Shown: piece after piece, positions 6,512-10,328 of the stretch | How the letters are laid out: each line of letters opens with the position of its first letter | Numbering within the stretch: the stretch's first letter is position 1 | Assembly: GCA_017643325.1 (NCBI GenBank) | Contig: JAEPNS010000089.1 | Coordinates: 1-10,328, forward strand | Source of the DNA: Alphaproteobacteria bacterium | GTDB taxonomy: Bacteria; Pseudomonadota; Alphaproteobacteria; UBA6615 | DNA length: 10,328 nucleotides | Reading direction: 5' to 3' | Translations under genes and position numbers: made by a program | The notes under the pieces: model-generated | The model's database searches: none | What the model was told of the DNA's origin: nothing | The model's input: the letters and a program-made list of their open reading frames with translations, nothing else

Positions 6512-6540
6512 TACGTATGAGAGGCGGCCCGCGCGGTCAA
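6512..6540 (-). promoter_or_regulatory. Probable promoter of tRNA-Thr
   Basis: On the - strand TTGACC (6540-6535) and TACGTA (6517-6512) are separated by 17 bases. The -35 box matches consensus at five of six positions; the -10 box is weak, as is common in GC-rich alphaproteobacteria. The expected transcript start near 6505 would give a short leader before the tRNA at 6489. The -35 box overlaps the stop codon of the cytidylyltransferase gene. Confidence 0.45.
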
Positions 6541-7295
6541 GCGATTTGCGCAAGCGGCATGTCGGGCGTCGCGCGCTGCTGGCGCGCGAGCAGCCATTCG
6601 GCCAGCTCGAGATCAAACGGCTCGTCAATGTTGACCACGGGTCGCTCGATCACGACCGCCGCACAATCCTGGCCGAGGATCGGCGCGCCTTCGAGGAACG
6701 GTTCGCGGCGCAGCGCATAGCAAAGACCGTTGCGGTGATACAGCGCGGGCACGTTCTGTCGCCGGTTGTAGCGCGACCCGTCCTCCGCCCAGAAACCGAT
6801 GCGGCCGTCGCCACCGACGGTCAAAGTCTTGTGGGGCGAGAAATGCGCGGGCGTGGCGCTGACGGTGGCCGCCGCCGCGTGGCTGCCCGAGAGCAACGCA
6901 TCCATGGTAGCCGTCAGGTCCGCGGGCTGGCGCAACGGGCTGGTCGGCTCAAGCAGGAGCGACACGTCGAAGCGGCGTCCGTAATGCTCCTCCGCGCTTT
7001 CCCAGGCATGCCGCCACATGTCGTCCGAAGACGCCGCGTCGCCGGAAAGCTCGGATGGTCGCATGAACGGCGCCTCGGCGCCCTGGCGGACAGCCTCGGA
7101 CGCGATCCCGGCGTCGTCGGTCGATACGATCACCTGGTCGACCCAGCTCTGCGATGCGGCGAGGCGGGCGGCCCGGCCGACCAGCGACAGCCCGCCGATC
7201 AGCTTGAGGTTCTTTCCCGGAATGCCCTTCGAACCGCCGCGGGCCGGAATCACGGCCAGAACGCTGAGGCGCGTGTCCTCCGCCTGCCAGCTCAT
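6537..7295 (-). CDS. neuA: CMP-nonulosonate cytidylyltransferase (NeuA/LegF type)
   Basis: The enzyme transfers CMP from CTP to a nine-carbon sialic-acid-like sugar, making the donor for glycosyltransferases. It has 252 residues; single-domain family members are usually about 220-240. The nucleotide-binding motif IPARGGSKGIPGKNL is at 16-30, STDD at 59-62, the base-binding EPTSPLR at 116-122, the segment YNRRQNVPALYHRNG at 176-190 and NIDEPFDLELAE at 222-233. All expected motifs are present. The ATG at 7295 is chosen because it forms an ATGA overlap with the stop of the methyltransferase before it and precedes the conserved core by only 15 residues. The sequence does not settle whether the substrate is neuraminic, legionaminic or another nonulosonic acid, so the symbol is family-level. 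It is the last gene of the operon. Confidence 0.9.
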   Translation of the reverse strand: MSWQAEDTRLSVLAVIPARGGSKGIPGKNLKLIGGLSLVGRAARLAASQSWVDQVIVSTDDAGIASEAVRQGAEAPFMRPSELSGDAASSDDMWRHAWESAEEHYGRRFDVSLLLEPTSPLRQPADLTATMDALLSGSHAAAATVSATPAHFSPHKTLTVGGDGRIGFWAEDGSRYNRRQNVPALYHRNGLCYALRREPFLEGAPILGQDCAAVVIERPVVNIDEPFDLELAEWLLARQQRATPDMPLAQIA

Positions 7296-8107
7296 GCGGG
7301 CTTCTCCGCGAGGATCGAGAATGCGACGGGAAAGGCCGTGTGCTGCCGGGCCCTGTTTTCCGTGTGCGCGGCATCCCATGCCATAAGCTCCGGCATATGC
7401 CGATCGTAGAACCAGCGCGACATCTCCTCGCGCCTGTCATCGGGGAAATACTCCAGCGCCTGCGCCCAGCAGTAGGCGATCGCCTCGAACGGACCGCCGG
7501 TGGTCTCCGGCTCGCCGGGCACAAGACCGACCCCCGTCATCGCACGGGCCATGCCGAAGGGCGTCCATCGCAGATAGTCGTCGGGGATCTGGTGCAACTC
7601 GCGCAAGAGCGGCTCGAAGACGTAGACCTTGCCGCCGGGCGCCGTAATGCGGGCGAACTCGGCGAAGAGCGCATCCTGGTCGGCCACGTGGTGCACGAGG
7701 TTCGGCACGATCAGGAGATCGGCCGCCCCGGTTTCGAGACCCGTTTGGTCGATCGCACCGCGGTGGGTCGAGGGCACAAAGAGGAATCTGGGGTCTTCCA
7801 CCATGGCCGCGTTGTAGGCGCCTCGCGTATCCGCGCTTTGCGGACTGCAATCGAGCGAGACGAAATCGTGGTCCTGGAACAGCGGCGCGACAAGTGAGCA
7901 GCCACCGTAGAGCAGGCCACGCTCCATCGAGACGACCCGTGCCCCGGGCGGGAGCCCGGCTGCCAGTTCGCGCAGGTTGCGCAGGAGCAGGCTGAAGTGC
8001 GGCCACTTCGTCCGCGTCTGGAAGACGCGCTCGGCCAGCACATCGAGGTGCCCCTCGAGCTCTGCCGTGGTGAACCGCGCGCCGCGGAGGTCCTCGGCAA
8101 CACTCAC
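7292..8107 (-). CDS. SAM-dependent methyltransferase, divergent class I
   Basis: A 271-residue protein with a Rossmann-type methyltransferase pattern. A beta strand and turn at 57-64 (RVVSMERG) occupies the usual SAM motif I position, but the glycine-rich GxGxG is not recognisable. LDCSP at 85-89 gives the acidic residue of motif II. ADLLIVPNLVHHV at 129-141 followed by FARITAPGGKVYVFEP at 151-166 matches the later motifs. Such proteins move a methyl group from S-adenosylmethionine to a small molecule; the acceptor is unknown. Position between the epimerase and the cytidylyltransferase suggests a sugar or sugar N-acyl group as acceptor. It starts with GTG at 8107, overlapping the previous stop as GTGA, and its own stop overlaps the next start as ATGA, indicating translational coupling on both sides. 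Confidence 0.8.
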   Translation of the reverse strand: MSVAEDLRGARFTTAELEGHLDVLAERVFQTRTKWPHFSLLLRNLRELAAGLPPGARVVSMERGLLYGGCSLVAPLFQDHDFVSLDCSPQSADTRGAYNAAMVEDPRFLFVPSTHRGAIDQTGLETGAADLLIVPNLVHHVADQDALFAEFARITAPGGKVYVFEPLLRELHQIPDDYLRWTPFGMARAMTGVGLVPGEPETTGGPFEAIAYCWAQALEYFPDDRREEMSRWFYDRHMPELMAWDAAHTENRARQHTAFPVAFSILAEKPA

Positions 8108-9045
8108 GAGACGGGCTTCTCGAAGGTCATGTAGATGGTGTCGGCGGTGCCTTCGCGCGCGAGCGAGTCCCGCCAGATCGAATCGAGCGCCTGGTCATCG
8201 AGCCCGGGCAGGGAGTCGCGGCCGCCCGGCACCTTGTCGCGCAGCCAGCGGAGCGTGTTGGCGATCCCGAACCGGTGGACGTAGCGCGTCTCGACCGGGT
8301 CCAGCCCCGCGGCCCGCCCGCAGCGTGCGAGGGAGTCCGCGCTGAAGTACCAGCGATGGACCGTGCGATAGAAGAACGGCGGGTAGTCGTCCGGCAACAG
8401 GTTCATCAGGAGGTCGCCCCGGTTCGGGGTCGACACCGTGACCCGGCCTCCGGGCGCGAGCAGGTCGGCAATTTCCGACAGGAACGGACCCGGTGCCTCC
8501 ACATGCTCGATTACCTGGAACGAGAAGGCGTGCTCGACGGAGCCGGCGCAGTCATCGAGCGCGTTTCGCGCATAGTCATAGACATGGAAACCGCGGCTGC
8601 GCAGCGAGTCGTGATAGGGCCGCCCCGGCTCGATCGCGACAACGTACCGCGCGAGCCCCGAGACGAAATCGAGGAAGCTGCCCCCGCCGCACCCGACATC
8701 CGCGATCACGCGTCCGCGCAGAGTCATCGGATCGACGACGTTGAGCCGTTCGAGCTGCAGCGGGTCGTGGGCGGCGTGGAACCCCTCGCTATCGACGGAT
8801 TCACCGAGCAGTTCGCGGTAGCTCTCGTCAGCATAGATGTCCTCGTCATGACAGGACACTTCGTCGAGCCGCTGGACCCCGCACCCGACGCATTCCGCCA
8901 CGACAGCACCGTCGCGGCTGTTGCCGTAGGCGCCGTCGCGCACCGGCCCCTGGTAGACGGGGATCCAGGCCTGGGTCCCACAGACGTCACAATCGGGAAA
9001 CAGGTCCGGATTGCGCGCTTCGGTTTCGATCGCTGCGATGCTCAT
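8104..9045 (-). CDS. SAM-dependent methyltransferase with N-terminal zinc-binding motif
   Basis: A 313-residue class I methyltransferase. Residues 19-22 and 52-55 form two CxxC pairs (CDVC and CVGC), a zinc-ribbon-like module common in front of sugar methyltransferases. SAM motif I is intact: IADVGCGGGSFL at 114-125. VVAIEPG at 135-141 is motif II, FQVIEHVEAPGPFL at 176-189 is the UbiG-like motif, and LLAPGGRVTVSTPN at 195-208 is the next strand. WYFSADSL at 232-239 is a typical late element. Related TDP-sugar C-methyltransferases also have a large C-terminal domain, which is absent here. The methyl acceptor is unknown; the operon suggests a nonulosonic acid or its precursor. The ATG overlaps the epimerase stop (ATGA). 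Confidence 0.9.
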   Translation of the reverse strand: MSIAAIETEARNPDLFPDCDVCGTQAWIPVYQGPVRDGAYGNSRDGAVVAECVGCGVQRLDEVSCHDEDIYADESYRELLGESVDSEGFHAAHDPLQLERLNVVDPMTLRGRVIADVGCGGGSFLDFVSGLARYVVAIEPGRPYHDSLRSRGFHVYDYARNALDDCAGSVEHAFSFQVIEHVEAPGPFLSEIADLLAPGGRVTVSTPNRGDLLMNLLPDDYPPFFYRTVHRWYFSADSLARCGRAAGLDPVETRYVHRFGIANTLRWLRDKVPGGRDSLPGLDDQALDSIWRDSLAREGTADTIYMTFEKPVS

Positions 9046-10271
9046 TGGTATGCCAACTGTTTCTGGATATAGATCTCGGATTCGGCGAGCAGGTTGGCGA
9101 TACGCACGCCCGCATGGCCGTCACCGAACATGTCGGAACTTTCGTAGCGGCCATGCTCGATCTGTTCGCGGACCGTGCGTTCGATCTGAGCGCCGTCATA
9201 TGCCGCGTGGCGCACATTGGCCGCATGCTCACGCCCCTGCTGGCGCGTCCCGACATTTACGGCCGGCACGCCGAGGAATGCGCCCTCGCGAAGTGCGGAC
9301 GAGGAATTGCCAACCAGGGCGGCCGCGTTGTTGATCAGGCGCGCGTAATCCTCCGCCGGGAAATTCCGGTAGAAGTGCACATCGGCTTCCGGGTTCTCTT
9401 CGCGATACATGCGCAGTCCCTTGGACACGTCGTCCGAGCCGGCATCAACATTCGGCCACAGCCAGACGGTCTGCATGTCGAGCCGGTCGACGGCCTCAAG
9501 GGTCGCGCTGATCTGGTCGAACCCGGACCCGTATTCGGTCGTGACCGGGTGCTGCAGCACCACGATGTAGGGTTTCGAAGGGTCCAGCGGCGCGCCGGTG
9601 CCGCGGTCCTCGTCGAACAGGTTCGCCGAGAGCGACAGGTCCGTGTCCACCAGCAGATCAATCGCGGGGCAGCCGGTGAGATGGACCGTGTCCGGTGCCT
9701 CGCCCATGCGCACCACATAGTCGTGAGCGCGCTCGGTGGCCGGGAAATGGATATGGGAAAGCTTCGTGATCGCGTGGCGCACGCTCTCGTCGATGGAGCC
9801 CGTCACCTCGCCGCCCTGGGTGTGGGCGAGCGGGATGTTCATGTAGCTGGCGGCGATCGCCGTCGCCATTGTCTCGAACCGGTCCGCCACCGTGAGCACG
9901 ATGTCCGGCTGCAGGTTCTCGAACTGGGACGACAGCTCGATGATGCCCATACCCGTCGACTTGGCCATGGTCGTGGGGTTTTCCCCCTCGACGATGGAAT
10001 AGACCACCGACGACGGTTCGAAGCCGTCGGCGCGGATCAGGTCCACCACGTTGCCGTAGCGGTACAGGAGCGCGGATGCACCGACGACGAGCTGGAGCTC
10101 GAGCCGGTTGTGGCGCTGGATCGCGCGCATCACGGATTTGATCCGCGCGTAGTTCGCGCGGCTGTTCACCACCACGCAGACCTTCCGCACGGACGGGCTG
10201 CCGTTGAGCTTGCGTTTGGTGCCCGCGCGCTTCGGCGAGGCGGGCGTGTTCGGGGTCTTACGCGTCGACAC
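9042..10271 (-). CDS. neuC: Hydrolysing UDP-sugar 2-epimerase (NeuC/LegG type)
   Basis: This family converts UDP-GlcNAc, or UDP-diacetylbacillosamine in the legionaminic pathway, to a free 2-epimerised sugar plus UDP, the step before the NeuB-type condensation with phosphoenolpyruvate. From the chosen start it has 409 residues. The family segments are all visible: NSRANYARIKSV at 36-47 (others have SRADYG), LTVADRFETMATAIA at 126-140, LAHTQGGEVTGSIDES at 148-163, RHAITKLSHIHFPATE at 165-180, and the UDP-binding region GNSSSALREGAFLGVPAVN at 321-339. The GTG at 10271 is chosen over the ATG at 10310 because GGGAGG lies 6 bases before it and the added residues would overlap the upstream gene. 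About 27 basic, Pro-rich residues precede the conserved core, an unusual extension. The exact substrate is uncertain, so the symbol is family-level. Confidence 0.9.
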   Translation of the reverse strand: MSTRKTPNTPASPKRAGTKRKLNGSPSVRKVCVVVNSRANYARIKSVMRAIQRHNRLELQLVVGASALLYRYGNVVDLIRADGFEPSSVVYSIVEGENPTTMAKSTGMGIIELSSQFENLQPDIVLTVADRFETMATAIAASYMNIPLAHTQGGEVTGSIDESVRHAITKLSHIHFPATERAHDYVVRMGEAPDTVHLTGCPAIDLLVDTDLSLSANLFDEDRGTGAPLDPSKPYIVVLQHPVTTEYGSGFDQISATLEAVDRLDMQTVWLWPNVDAGSDDVSKGLRMYREENPEADVHFYRNFPAEDYARLINNAAALVGNSSSALREGAFLGVPAVNVGTRQQGREHAANVRHAAYDGAQIERTVREQIEHGRYESSDMFGDGHAGVRIANLLAESEIYIQKQLAYQ

Positions 10272-10328
10272 GAAGATCCTCCCATGAAATGAGTCGGTCC
10301 GCCGGCACATCGCGCAGCAGGGTACGGC
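10258..10328 (-). CDS. C-terminal end of a probable NeuB/LegI-type synthase (partial)
   Basis: Only the last 22 residues are in the window. In this frame they read RDVPADRLISWEDL followed by RVDA and a TAA stop. This matches the end of the SAF (antifreeze-like) domain that closes sialic/legionaminic acid synthases, where a pattern such as RDI-x-AG-x-PL-x-W is usual. The expected AG is AD here. The following NeuC-type and NeuA-type genes fit a neuB gene at this place. Other SAF-domain proteins would look similar over so short a stretch, so the identity is inferred. The gene overlaps the epimerase start by 14 bases in another frame. Confidence 0.55.
   Translation of the reverse strand, partial: RTLLRDVPADRLISWEDLRVDA
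10278..10283 (-). promoter_or_regulatory. Ribosome binding site fixing the GTG start of the epimerase
   Basis: GGGAGG on the - strand sits 6 bases before the GTG at 10271. The alternative ATG at 10310 has no comparable site in the visible bases upstream. The site lies within the coding end of the upstream gene. Confidence 0.65.

Noticed and set aside
6546..7409. 287-codon + strand ORF opposite the cytidylyltransferase gene
   Set aside because: It mirrors the coding strand of a gene with full cytidylyltransferase motifs and has no protein signature of its own.
9045..10292. Long + strand ORF of 415 codons opposite the epimerase gene
   Set aside because: The - strand frame carries the complete NeuC-type motif set and a good ribosome site. 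The + strand translation has no recognisable domain and is rich in Arg, His and Val, as expected of a shadow frame in GC-rich DNA.

Overview
The window is a high-GC stretch of bacterial chromosome with densely packed genes. Codon use, protein family resemblances and the pseudoazurin suggest an alphaproteobacterium, perhaps Rhodospirillales-like. That placement is inference from the sequence alone. There is no sign of a phage, insertion sequence, plasmid or CRISPR array.

Left part (2-4875, all + strand). The window opens inside an AMP-forming acyl-CoA synthetase. It is followed by a MaoC/NodN-like hot-dog hydratase; the two fit together in acyl-CoA metabolism. Overlapping the end of the hydratase gene by 14 bases is a 918-residue exported protein with tetratricopeptide repeats and a C-terminal CHAT (caspase-like) peptidase domain carrying an intact His/Cys dyad. 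A small polytopic DUF3429 membrane protein follows.

Middle part (4876-6489). A pseudoazurin gene on the - strand converges on the DUF3429 gene, and a perfect 14-bp hairpin lies across the junction. Upstream of pseudoazurin is a gap of 386 bases. It holds a terminator-like hairpin with a T-tract, a competing pairing and a short leader ORF, all oriented toward pseudoazurin: a candidate attenuator. Diverging from pseudoazurin is a two-gene + strand unit, a two-helix small membrane protein and a DCC-family (DUF393) CxxC protein. The second gene has no standard start codon at the expected place and probably uses a CTG that overlaps the first gene's stop. A CCA-encoding tRNA-Thr(CGT) follows on the - strand.

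Right part (6537-10328, all - strand, read right to left). This is a tightly coupled nonulosonic (sialic-acid-like) acid operon. It contains the last residues of a probable NeuB-type synthase, a hydrolysing UDP-sugar 2-epimerase (NeuC/LegG type), two different SAM methyltransferases and a CMP-nonulosonate cytidylyltransferase (NeuA/LegF type). The last four genes are joined by 4-base stop/start overlaps. The expected product is a CMP-activated sialic- or legionaminic-type sugar for a surface glycan or flagellin. The two methyltransferases placed between the epimerase and the cytidylyltransferase suggest a methylated product. This operon, the CHAT protein and the pseudoazurin leader are the parts most worth a second look.
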